Positions 10,352 through 18,014 of a stretch of DNA of 64,000 bases are shown one piece after another. Location: positions 124,001-188,000 of the forward strand of contig NZ_JTDB02000008.1 in assembly GCF_000785435.2 (NCBI RefSeq), read 5' to 3'. The stretch is from Paraburkholderia sacchari. GTDB lineage: Bacteria > Pseudomonadota > Gammaproteobacteria > Burkholderiales > Burkholderiaceae. The translations under genes and the position numbers were made by a program. Within the stretch, counting starts at the first letter, position 1; every line of letters starts with the position of its first letter. The notes beneath the pieces are model-generated. The model made no database searches and had not been told where the DNA came from. It worked only from the letters and a program-made list of their open reading frames with translations.

Positions 10352-10966
10352 ATGCGGTTGATTGGCATGATGGATTCCCCGTATGTGCGCCGTGTCGCGA
10401 TTTCGCTGCACGTGCTTGGGATGCCGTTCGAGCATCGCAGCGTGTCGGTGTTCCGGCACTACGACGAGTTCGCGCAGATCAATCCGGTCGTGAAGGCGCC
10501 CACGTTCATTGACGACGACGGCACGTTGCTGATCGATTCCACGCTGATCCTCGATTATCTCGACCGCAAGGTGCCGCCGGCGCGGCGCTTGATGCCGGAG
10601 GAATCGCAGGAGCGCACTTTCGCGTTGCGCGTGAACGGATTCGCGCTGGCCGCCATGGAAAAGACGATCCAGCAGGTGTACGAGCGTCAGTTGCGGCCCG
10701 AGGAGCGTCAGCATGAACCGTGGCTGCAGCGCGTCACCGGGCAGATGCACGCCGCGTACACCGTGCTCGACAAGTTGCTTGACGGTCGCGCCGGCTGGCT
10801 GTGCGCGGGGCGGATCACGCAGGCCGACATCACGGCCGCGGTGGCCTGGCGTTTCACCCAGCATATCTTGCCGGGCGTGGTGGAACCCGCGCGTTATCCG
10901 GCGCTTGCTGCGCACTCTGCCCGCGCCGAAGCGTTGCCCGAGTTCGTTGCGACGCCGCTCGAATGA
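10352..10966 (+). CDS. Glutathione S-transferase family protein
   Basis: Cytosolic GST-fold protein, 204 residues. The N-terminal thioredoxin-like domain shows the fold's landmarks: DSPYVRRVAISL (active-site Ser/Tyr region), the cis-proline KAPTFIDDDG and the glutathione-binding LIDSTLILDYLD. The helical C-terminal domain follows. It conjugates or reduces electrophiles with glutathione; the true substrate is unknown. GAGGTG upstream favours ATG at 10352 over a GTG five codons earlier. Confidence 0.88.
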   Translation: MRLIGMMDSPYVRRVAISLHVLGMPFEHRSVSVFRHYDEFAQINPVVKAPTFIDDDGTLLIDSTLILDYLDRKVPPARRLMPEESQERTFALRVNGFALAAMEKTIQQVYERQLRPEERQHEPWLQRVTGQMHAAYTVLDKLLDGRAGWLCAGRITQADITAAVAWRFTQHILPGVVEPARYPALAAHSARAEALPEFVATPLE

Positions 10967-11158
10967 GCTTCGGTGCCGTGCGCGGGCCGGCGGAACACGC
11001 TTGCTGATCGCGGGTGCCGCTGCTTGCACGATTGTTCGTGTTTGGCGACAAGTGACTTCGCGTCCGGGCCATTTATCGGCGGACGCTCCATTCCTAGAAT
11101 GGCTCTCATGGAAATGACGCTACGTCAGTGAGACGCGGCGGTTTCAGCGGGAGCCGTC

Positions 11159-11368
11159 ATGAAATCCTTTATCGAACGACAACTGTATCAACCCGCGCTG
11201 GTCCTGCCGATGGTGGACCTCATGCAGTTGATGGTGTCGCTCGACTTCAACATGGGTCAGATCGGGCTGATGGTGGCGACGCGCGGTGCGCGCGCGGCGC
11301 TGCAGCGCTCGCGCGAACTCTGGTGTGCAAGCCACGATTGCGTGGCACCGGTCGAGCGGGTCCATTGA
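11159..11368 (+). CDS. Hypothetical protein, 69 aa
   Basis: Short protein with no recognised domain. It has a purine-rich CGGGAG upstream of ATG at 11159 and codon use like its neighbours. The sequence PMVDLMQLMVSLDFNMGQIG is moderately hydrophobic but too polar for a clear membrane helix; two cysteines are near the end. It ends 98 nt before a strong terminator at 11467. It could be a real small gene or the coding-like leader of that terminator's transcript. Confidence 0.4.
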   Translation: MKSFIERQLYQPALVLPMVDLMQLMVSLDFNMGQIGLMVATRGARAALQRSRELWCASHDCVAPVERVH

Positions 11369-11466
11369 CCCTGTTTCCGTTCGCGCGATAGACAGCGTAG
11401 TGCTTTTACGATTCTCCCCCCGACGCGCAGCGGCATCGCCCGTTTGCTGTTGTAGCGTCACCTTGT

Positions 11467-11499
11467 GAGCCGCCCCATGATCCGGGGCGGCTCTTTTTT
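11467..11499 (+). terminator. Rho-independent terminator
   Basis: Ten-base perfect stem GAGCCGCCCC / GGGGCGGCTC with a 7-nt loop, then six T residues. Ends the transcript carrying the 69-aa hypothetical gene. Confidence 0.85.
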
Positions 11500-11607
11500 C
11501 TCGTTTTCCGATTCGAAATTCAGGCACTGTCCGTGCGGGAGGTTTGTCGTGCCGGCGTAAGATGGCGCGAATGTGAGTTGGATGATGTTTCGCACGAGGA
11601 GAACGGC

Positions 11608-13041
11608 ATGACACAGCGTTTCGATGCGATCGTGATCGGCACAGGGCAGAGCGGTCCACCACTCGCAGTGCGGCTGGCTGCCAGCGGACGCAAGACGGCG
11701 GTGATCGAGCGCGCGGCGTTCGGCGGCACATGCGTGAATGTCGGCTGCACGCCGACCAAGGCCTATGTGGCCTGTGCGCGTGCCGCGCATGTGGCGCGCC
11801 ACGCGGCGGACTTTGGCGTACGGATCGGCAATGCCGCGCAAGACGCCGAGGTGAGCGTCGATCTCGCGTTCGTGAAGGCGCGCAAGGACCGCATCATTGG
11901 CGCGTCCCGTGATGGCGTCGAACACTGGCTGCGCAATGCCCCCAACGTTACGGTGCTGCAGGGGCATGCGCGTTTTAGCGCTGCGCATGTCGTCAGCGTG
12001 ATGCTAGCGAGTGGCGAAACTGTGACGCTCGAAGCACCCGAGATCTTCATCAACACGGGAACGCGCGCCGCCGTTCCCGACGTACCCGGGATCGACCGTA
12101 TCCGATACGAAACCAACTCGACATTGCTCGCTTTGGAGACGTTGCCTGCGCATCTGGCGATTGTGGGTGGCAGCTATGTGGCGCTCGAATTCGCACAGAT
12201 GTTTCGCCGTTTCGGCAGCCGCGTGACAGTGCTCGTGCGCGGGGACCGCGTGCTGGCGCGCGAGGACGACGACGTGGCGCGGGCCGTGCAGGACGTGCTT
12301 GCGCGCGAAGGCGTGGAGTTTCGCTTTGGCAGCGCGCCACGCAGTGTGGCGCCACTCGGCACGAGCGGAACGAGCGGCAAGGATGGCAAGCATCCGGGCG
12401 GCATACGCATTGAACTCGGCGGCGAAGCGCTCGATGTTTCGCACCTGCTGTTCGCCACGGGGCGCCTTCCGAACACCGACGATCTCGGGCTCGGTGCGGC
12501 AGGCATCGAACGAGACAAGCACGGTCTCATCCCGGTCGACGGAGAACTGCGCACGCGCGTGACCGGCGTGTGGGCGCTTGGCGACGTGAACGGACGCGGA
12601 GCATTCACGCATACCTCGTACGACGATTACCAGATCGTCGCGGCAAATCTGCTCGACGGCGCGCGCCGTAGCGCCGACACGCGTATATCCGCCTACGCTG
12701 TGTTCGTGGATCCGCCACTTGCGCGGGTGGGGGCGAGCGAGCGTGAGGTACGCGCAAGCGGGCGGCCCGCGCTGATTGCGACCATGCCGATGTCGCGCGT
12801 CGGCCGCGCCCGCGAGCGAGGCGAGACGGATGGATTCATGAAGGCGCTCGTGGATGCGCAAACCCAGCGCATTTTGGGCGCGACGATCTTCGGCGTGGAG
12901 GGTGACGAGGCGATCCACACCTTCATCGACACGATGACCGCCGACGCGCCGTATGCGACGCTCGAATACGCAATGCATATTCACCCGACGGTGAGCGAAC
13001 TCGTGCCGACCTTGCTCGACGGACTGAGGCCGCTCGTATGA
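11608..13041 (+). CDS. Pyridine nucleotide-disulfide oxidoreductase (mercuric reductase-like)
   Basis: FAD- and NAD(P)H-dependent enzyme of the class I disulfide reductase family, 477 residues. In order: the FAD-binding GTGQSGPPLA, the redox-active pair in GTCVNVGCTPTK (about residues 41-46), the NAD(P) fold near LAIVGGSYVALEFAQMF, a second FAD motif (GVWALGDVNGRGAFTH) and the dimer domain ending HIHPTVSELVPTL. It lacks the MerA metal domain and C-terminal vicinal cysteines, so it is a generic member, not a proven mercuric reductase. GAGGAG fixes ATG at 11608. The stop overlaps the next start, so it is translationally coupled to the cupin gene. Confidence 0.88.
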   Translation: MTQRFDAIVIGTGQSGPPLAVRLAASGRKTAVIERAAFGGTCVNVGCTPTKAYVACARAAHVARHAADFGVRIGNAAQDAEVSVDLAFVKARKDRIIGASRDGVEHWLRNAPNVTVLQGHARFSAAHVVSVMLASGETVTLEAPEIFINTGTRAAVPDVPGIDRIRYETNSTLLALETLPAHLAIVGGSYVALEFAQMFRRFGSRVTVLVRGDRVLAREDDDVARAVQDVLAREGVEFRFGSAPRSVAPLGTSGTSGKDGKHPGGIRIELGGEALDVSHLLFATGRLPNTDDLGLGAAGIERDKHGLIPVDGELRTRVTGVWALGDVNGRGAFTHTSYDDYQIVAANLLDGARRSADTRISAYAVFVDPPLARVGASEREVRASGRPALIATMPMSRVGRARERGETDGFMKALVDAQTQRILGATIFGVEGDEAIHTFIDTMTADAPYATLEYAMHIHPTVSELVPTLLDGLRPLV

Positions 13042-13430
13042 GCGTGTCAGATGAGAACGCGCGTTCTGGGGGGCTCGCTGGCGGTCCGGCAGTGGGTCTT
13101 TCAGGCAACCTCTACGGCGGCATCGAAGCCAGCGCGCGCGACGAGCGTTTCGAACGGCTGATCGAGCAGGCCGGCGTCCTGATCGAGCGGATCGTCTCGA
13201 CGGGGCAGGCGAGTCCGGAAGGGTTCTGGTACGACGATCCGCGCGACGAATGGGTCGTTCTGCTCGCGGGCGCGGCGGTGCTGGAATTCGAGGCGCAAGG
13301 TGGCGCGCGCCATCGGATGCGTCCCGGCGACTACGTGCATATTCCCGCGCACTGCCGGCATCGCGTGGCGTGGACCGATAAGGCAACGCCTACCGTCTGG
13401 CTCGCCGTATATTTTGGTGCAGGTGTTTGA
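13038..13430 (+). CDS. Cupin-domain protein, 130 aa
   Basis: Single beta-barrel cupin. The second cupin motif is visible as RPGDYVHIPAHCRHRVAWT, with two histidines that usually hold a metal, and the first part as EWVVLLAGAAVLEF. The start ATGA overlaps the stop of the oxidoreductase, so the two are one operon. The first 30 residues are Gly/Ala/Ser-rich and may be disordered. Function unknown; many such short cupins are enzymes or ligand sensors. Confidence 0.85.
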   Translation: MSVSDENARSGGLAGGPAVGLSGNLYGGIEASARDERFERLIEQAGVLIERIVSTGQASPEGFWYDDPRDEWVVLLAGAAVLEFEAQGGARHRMRPGDYVHIPAHCRHRVAWTDKATPTVWLAVYFGAGV

Positions 13431-13541
13431 CGCACGCGGGTGAGGCCGGCGCGTCGCGATGATGTTTCTTTTCCGGCACGAAGCGTGGTGCCTGTCGCCG
13501 ATAATCATCCGTATCCACTTTCCGTTACGAAGCGCCACCCG

Positions 13542-14030
13542 ATGTCACGTCAACGTCCGCTGCGCGTCGCGCTAGTTTCCGATACGCACAATCTCGTGCG
13601 GCCCGAACTGCTGAGTTTCCTCGACGGCAGCGACGCCATCATTCACGCTGGCGATATCTGCCAGCAAGGCGTGCTCGATCAGCTGGCGCGGATTGCGCCG
13701 TTGACCGCTGTGCGCGGCAATAACGACCGTGGCGCATGGGCCGAGGCGCTGCCTGTGCAAACCGTGGTCGAAATCGGCGGCATCGCGATTGCTGTCGTTC
13801 ACGAACTGCGCGATTTGCGTGGCCTTGGCAACGACCTGGCGGCGCAGGAGATCACTGTCGTAGTCAGTGGTCATTCGCACAAGCCGGAGCACGCATTGCG
13901 CGACGGCGTGCACTACGTGAACCCGGGTAGCGCCGGTCCGCGCCGCTTCAAATTGCCGATTGCCGCAGCGATGTTGACGATAGGAAACGACGGCGCACTG
14001 AACGTTGAACACACGCGGCTGATCGATTGA
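13542..14030 (+). CDS. YfcE-family metallophosphodiesterase
   Basis: Calcineurin-like phosphoesterase of the YfcE/MJ0936 group, 162 residues. Metal ligands are seen in VSDTHN, HAGDI, GNND and GHSHKPEH, the standard order for the two-metal site. Such enzymes split phosphodiesters such as bis-pNPP in vitro; the cell substrate is unknown. ATG at 13542 starts right before the catalytic beta strand; the frame continues upstream without an obvious ribosome site. Probably the last gene of the oxidoreductase-cupin transcript (111-bp gap). Confidence 0.9.
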   Translation: MSRQRPLRVALVSDTHNLVRPELLSFLDGSDAIIHAGDICQQGVLDQLARIAPLTAVRGNNDRGAWAEALPVQTVVEIGGIAIAVVHELRDLRGLGNDLAAQEITVVVSGHSHKPEHALRDGVHYVNPGSAGPRRFKLPIAAAMLTIGNDGALNVEHTRLID

Positions 14031-14073
14031 GCCAGGCGCGCATCCAGCGCCGCGCGAGACGTGGCCATGCGAA

Positions 14074-14104
14074 ACGCAAAAAAGGCCAGCGTGAGGCTGG
14101 CCTT
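14074..14104 (-). terminator. Terminator of the ProP-like transporter gene
   Basis: Nine-base stem AAGGCCAGC / GCTGGCCTT with loop GTGAG. On the minus strand it is followed by a run of T residues, so it terminates the MFS gene that ends at 14165; on the plus strand it may also stop the yfcE transcript. Confidence 0.8.
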
Positions 14105-14164
14105 CGATAATTTCCGATGCGAAATCCGCGGCGCCTGAAGCGCCGTGGCTGCGCGGCGCGTGCG

Positions 14165-15625
14165 TTACACCCGAACCGCAGCGTGCGAGGCGTAATGCTC
14201 GTCGATTTCGCGGGCGACGCGCACGCCACGCATCACCGCATGGGCTTCGGCCTTCGTGCCGACGCACGGCGCGGAGCCGGGCAGCGGCTTGCGTGCGGTC
14301 TCGCGCAGCGACACCACCGAGACGATGCCGATCACGGCCGCGCCCATCAGGTAGTACGCGGGCATCATCAGGTTCTGCGTGTGCTCGACGAGCCAGGCAG
14401 CGACCAGCGGCGTCGTGCCTCCGAACAGCGACACCGACACGTTGAAGCCGATGGCGAGCGCGCCATAGCGGATCGCGGTCGGGAACAGCGCCGGCAGCGC
14501 GGAGGGCATCACGCCCGTGAAGCACGAGAGCAGCGTGCCGAGAATCAGGAGACCGAAGAACACCGGCAGCAGTTCACCCGTCTGGATCAGCGTGAGCGAG
14601 GGAATCGACAGCGCGATCAGGCCTACGCAGCCCGCGAGCATCACCGGCTTGCGGCCGATGGCGTCCGAGAGGCGGCCGAACGCGAGCGTCATCGGCATCA
14701 TCAGGACCATCACGATCAGCACGAGGAAGAGACCGTGCGTTTCGTTGAAGTGCAGCGTTGCCGAGAGATAGCTCGGCAGGTACGAGAGCGCCATGTAGTC
14801 GGTCACGTTGAAGATCAGCACGAGGCCCACGCACAGCAGGAAGGGGCGCAGGTGCTCGGTAACGAGCGACTTCAGCGTTAGCTTCGGACGCGCATGTTCT
14901 TGCGCTTCGCGCAGTTCGGCTTCGCGCTTGAATGCGGGCGTTTCTTCGAGCTTGGTGCGGATATAGAGACCCACGAGGCCGAGCGGACCCGCGATCATGA
15001 ACGGCACGCGCCAGCCCCAGTCGAGCAGTTGCTCGTGCGAGAGCGTGGCCGTCAGCACGGCAACCGTGCCCGCGCCGAGCACGTAGCCGATCAGCGTGCC
15101 GAATTCGAGGAAGCTGCCCATGAAGCCACGGCGCTTGTCGGGAGCGAACTCGGCGATGAAGGTTGCCGCGCCACCGTATTCGCCGCCCGTCGAGAAGCCC
15201 TGGATCAGGCGTGCCACGAGCAGCAGGATGGGTGCGGCAATGCCGATCGACGTATAGGACGGGATCAGGCCGATCGCGAAGGTGCCGCAGGCCATCATGA
15301 TCATCGTCATCGCGAGCACGCGCTGGCGGCCGATGCGGTCGCCGAGCGGCCCGAACACCATGCCGCCGATCGGGCGCACGAGAAACGCCGCAGCGAACGT
15401 GCCGAAGGTCGCGATCAGTTGTGCCGAGGGGTTGCTCGACGGGAAGAACACTTGACCGAGCGTGACGGCGATGTAGCTGTACACGCCGAAGTCGAACCAT
15501 TCCATGGCATTGCCGAGCGCCATGGCGCCGACGGCGCGTTTGAGGAGTTTGTTGTCGACGATCGTAATTTCGTCGAGGGTAAGATCGGTTGAAGCGGCCG
15601 ATGAACCGGAAGTGGAAGCGGTCAA
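14165..15625 (-). CDS. MFS symporter, ProP-like (metabolite/osmolyte:H+ symporter)
   Basis: Twelve-helix transporter, 486 residues. The motif AMEWFDFGVYSYIAVTLGQVFF and the loop GPLGDRIGRQRVL are those of the MHS/ProP branch, which takes up proline, betaine or organic acids with protons. It lacks the long C-terminal coiled coil of E. coli ProP, so osmosensing is doubtful. Start: the frame runs far upstream, but the best start is TTG at 15625, with TTGGAG nine bases before it; no ATG lies near the first helix. A 7-bp dyad AGTGTCG-CGACACT at 15785-15803 lies about 160 bp upstream. Confidence 0.85.
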   Translation of the reverse strand: MTASTSGSSAASTDLTLDEITIVDNKLLKRAVGAMALGNAMEWFDFGVYSYIAVTLGQVFFPSSNPSAQLIATFGTFAAAFLVRPIGGMVFGPLGDRIGRQRVLAMTMIMMACGTFAIGLIPSYTSIGIAAPILLLVARLIQGFSTGGEYGGAATFIAEFAPDKRRGFMGSFLEFGTLIGYVLGAGTVAVLTATLSHEQLLDWGWRVPFMIAGPLGLVGLYIRTKLEETPAFKREAELREAQEHARPKLTLKSLVTEHLRPFLLCVGLVLIFNVTDYMALSYLPSYLSATLHFNETHGLFLVLIVMVLMMPMTLAFGRLSDAIGRKPVMLAGCVGLIALSIPSLTLIQTGELLPVFFGLLILGTLLSCFTGVMPSALPALFPTAIRYGALAIGFNVSVSLFGGTTPLVAAWLVEHTQNLMMPAYYLMGAAVIGIVSVVSLRETARKPLPGSAPCVGTKAEAHAVMRGVRVAREIDEHYASHAAVRV

Positions 15626-16205
15626 GGTCTGAATCTCCAATGACAGCGACGGGCCTGCGATGGCTCGCCACGGTTGCCGGAGAGCACCGTTTCGCGATAG
15701 CGGCAAGCATGTCGTGCACGAACGCGGTAAAGCGCGGACGCCCTGCGCGTCTGCGAAGCAGGCGGCGCACGAATGGCATGCTGAAGTGTCGCGAAACGAC
15801 ACTCGGTCGAATTGTGCGTTTGCGTTGCGCCTTGCGTGGCCGTGGTTGGGGGGCAGGACGCAGAATGACGCTGGACTCGCACGAGGGTGCGAAGTGAAGC
15901 GCCGCTGAAACGAAAAAGAAGGCCCGCGTGGCGGAGCGTTCTTTTTGTATGAAAACAATCAGGAAGAAGGCGTTTTTGGGCGCCGGCCTGATTGCAATTG
16001 ATGACTAATGAATGTCGAACAAGGCGTTATGATAGCACGATAGCGTAAGTTCGTGCAAACCGCCCGTCCGGCGGGGCTCTTGGGGCGCCCGCGAGGCCCC
16101 GTGTGGCGGGGGATAGGGCGGTTTTGCCGGCCATAATGACACAGCCCGTGACGCAGCCCGGCAACGCGTCGTTCAAGCGGGCTGGATTGCCCAAGAAGTG
16201 CATAA

Positions 16206-16231
16206 AAAAACCGCGCCAAGGCGCGGTTTTT
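16206..16231 (-). terminator. Bidirectional terminator after yggX
   Basis: Twelve-base stem AAAAACCGCGCC / GGCGCGGTTTTT with a 2-nt loop, 21 nt past the yggX stop on the minus strand. Works by sequence on both strands. No gene is seen between here and 15900. Confidence 0.88.
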
Positions 16232-16251
16232 GAGGTGCGGCGGGGGCAGCT

Positions 16252-16527
16252 TCAGCCCTCGGTCGGCGGCACGTAGCCCGACGCCTGGTCGGCGCCTTCG
16301 CCGAAGAAGAACTTCTCCGTCTGCTTCATCAGATATTGGCGCGCGCGCGGGTCGGCCATGTTCAGCCGGTTCTCGTTGATGAGCATGGTCTGCTGCTTGA
16401 GCCATGCCTGCCATGCCTCTTTCGAGACGTTTTCGTAGATGCGCTTGCCGAGTTCGCCCGGCAGCGGCGGAAAATCGAGTCCCTCGGCTTCCTTGCCGAG
16501 CTTCGCGCATTGGATCATACGGGCCAT
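16252..16527 (-). CDS. yggX: Iron-trafficking / oxidative damage protection protein YggX
   Basis: 91-residue cytosolic protein, the family's usual length. It begins MARMIQCAKLGKEAEGLDFPP with the conserved cysteine at residue 7 and carries the NENRLNMADPRARQYL signature. It protects Fe-S clusters from oxidation and helps move iron. It lies 63 bp downstream of argA on the same strand, so it is probably read from the argA promoter. Confidence 0.97.
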   Translation of the reverse strand: MARMIQCAKLGKEAEGLDFPPLPGELGKRIYENVSKEAWQAWLKQQTMLINENRLNMADPRARQYLMKQTEKFFFGEGADQASGYVPPTEG

Positions 16528-16590
16528 GCTGTGCTTCTCCTGTAATCGTATGTGTGGGCGGCGAGGCGCTTCATTCGTAGATGGGGACGC

Positions 16591-17991
16591 TCACAGCTGT
16601 TTCATCAGCACGAGCGACTTGCGCTGCCAGTTGTAGAGGCGGCGGCGGTCTTCGGGCAGGTCGTCGACGGTGGCCTTCACGAAGCCGCGCTTCAGGAACC
16701 AGTGCTCGGTGCGCGTGGTGAGCACGAAAATGCGCGTGAGGCCGCGAGCCCGCGCGCGCTGCTCGATGCGGCGCAGGAGCCGCTCGCCGTCGCCCGAGCC
16801 TTGCGCCTCGGGCGAGACCGTGAGGCATGCCATTTCGCCGATGCGCTCCTGCGAATACGCGTAGAGCGCCGCGCAGCCGAACAGCACGCCGTCGTGCTCG
16901 ATCACCGAGAAATGGTCGATGTCGCGTTCGATCTGGTGGCGCCCGCGCCGCACGAGCGTGCCGTCGCTTTCGAGCGGCTCGATCAGCGTGAGAATGCCGC
17001 CGACGTCGTCCGGTGTGGCTTCGCGCAGGCTCTCCAGATTCTCGTACGAGATCATGGTGCCCACGCCGTCGTGCAGGAACAGTTCGAGCAGCACGCTGCC
17101 ATCGAGCGCGTAGGGCAGGATGTGCGCACGGCCCACGCCGCCGCGGCAGGCGCGAATCGAGTGCTTCAGGTAAAAGCCCTCGTCGCCGAGCACGGTGCCG
17201 CTTTCCTGCAGCTTGTAGGCGTCGTCGAGCGACATTTCACGGATCAGATCGCCTTCTTCGCTGATGAGGCCCGGCGTTTCCGTGAGGAAAATGATCTTGT
17301 CGGCGCGCAGCGCGATGGCCGCCGCCGAGGCGACGTCTTCCATCGACAGATTGAACGCCTCGCCCGTGGGCGAGAAGCCGAGCGGCGAAAGCAGCACGAG
17401 CTTGCGGCTCGCGAGCGAATGGCGGATCGAGTCGGCGTCGATCTTGCGCACGACGCCCGTGTGCTGGAAATCCACGCCATCGAGAATGCCGACCGGGCGC
17501 GCCGTCACGAAGTTGCCCGAGACCACGCTGATGTGCGCGTGCGCCATCGGCGTGTTCGGCAGACCCTGGCTGATCGCGGCCTCGATATCGAGACGCACTT
17601 CGCCGGCGGCTTCTTTCGCCGATTCCAGCGCCCGGGCATTGGTGATGCGCATGCCATGCGAGAACTCGGACTCGACGCCGTGCAGGCTCATCTGCTCTTC
17701 GACCTGCGGGCGCGACCCGTGCACGAGCACGATCTGGATGCCCATGGCCTGCAGCAGCGCGATGTCGGCGACGAGCGCGTTGAGCAGGTTCTGGTGCACG
17801 ACTTCGCCGCCGAAGCCGACCACGAAGGTCTTGCCCTGGAACATGTGGATGTAGGGCGCGACCGATCGCATCCAGTCGACGAACTGCGCGTGCTGCGCGG
17901 CCTGCTGGGCAGCTTGCTCTGAAGCGGAGTCCGCGGCGGCGGAAGCCGGCGCGCTCGCGGAGGCGGGGACGAGGTCGGTTTGGGAATTCAT
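16591..17991 (-). CDS. argA: Amino-acid N-acetyltransferase (N-acetylglutamate synthase) ArgA
   Basis: First step of arginine synthesis: acetyl-CoA plus glutamate gives N-acetylglutamate. 466 residues: an Ala/Ser-rich leader of about 35, an amino-acid-kinase-like domain (about 40-310, with FVVGFGGEVVHQNL and LVHGSRPQVEEQM) that binds arginine for feedback inhibition, and a GNAT acetyltransferase domain (about 315-460, with SPEAQGSGDGERLLRRIE for acetyl-CoA). ATG at 17991 is the only start that keeps the kinase domain without running into the divergent hrpA. Followed by yggX. Confidence 0.95.
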   Translation of the reverse strand: MNSQTDLVPASASAPASAAADSASEQAAQQAAQHAQFVDWMRSVAPYIHMFQGKTFVVGFGGEVVHQNLLNALVADIALLQAMGIQIVLVHGSRPQVEEQMSLHGVESEFSHGMRITNARALESAKEAAGEVRLDIEAAISQGLPNTPMAHAHISVVSGNFVTARPVGILDGVDFQHTGVVRKIDADSIRHSLASRKLVLLSPLGFSPTGEAFNLSMEDVASAAAIALRADKIIFLTETPGLISEEGDLIREMSLDDAYKLQESGTVLGDEGFYLKHSIRACRGGVGRAHILPYALDGSVLLELFLHDGVGTMISYENLESLREATPDDVGGILTLIEPLESDGTLVRRGRHQIERDIDHFSVIEHDGVLFGCAALYAYSQERIGEMACLTVSPEAQGSGDGERLLRRIEQRARARGLTRIFVLTTRTEHWFLKRGFVKATVDDLPEDRRRLYNWQRKSLVLMKQL

Positions 17992-18000
17992 GCCCGGGAT

Positions 18001-18006
18001 TATAAT
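18001..18006 (+). promoter_or_regulatory. -10 box directly in front of hrpA
   Basis: A perfect TATAAT lies nine bases before the hrpA ATG. If used, transcription would begin at about 18013-18015, giving a leaderless or nearly leaderless hrpA mRNA. A -35 match (TTTGGG at 17979) is weak. Confidence 0.4.
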
Positions 18007-18014
18007 GCGCCCCC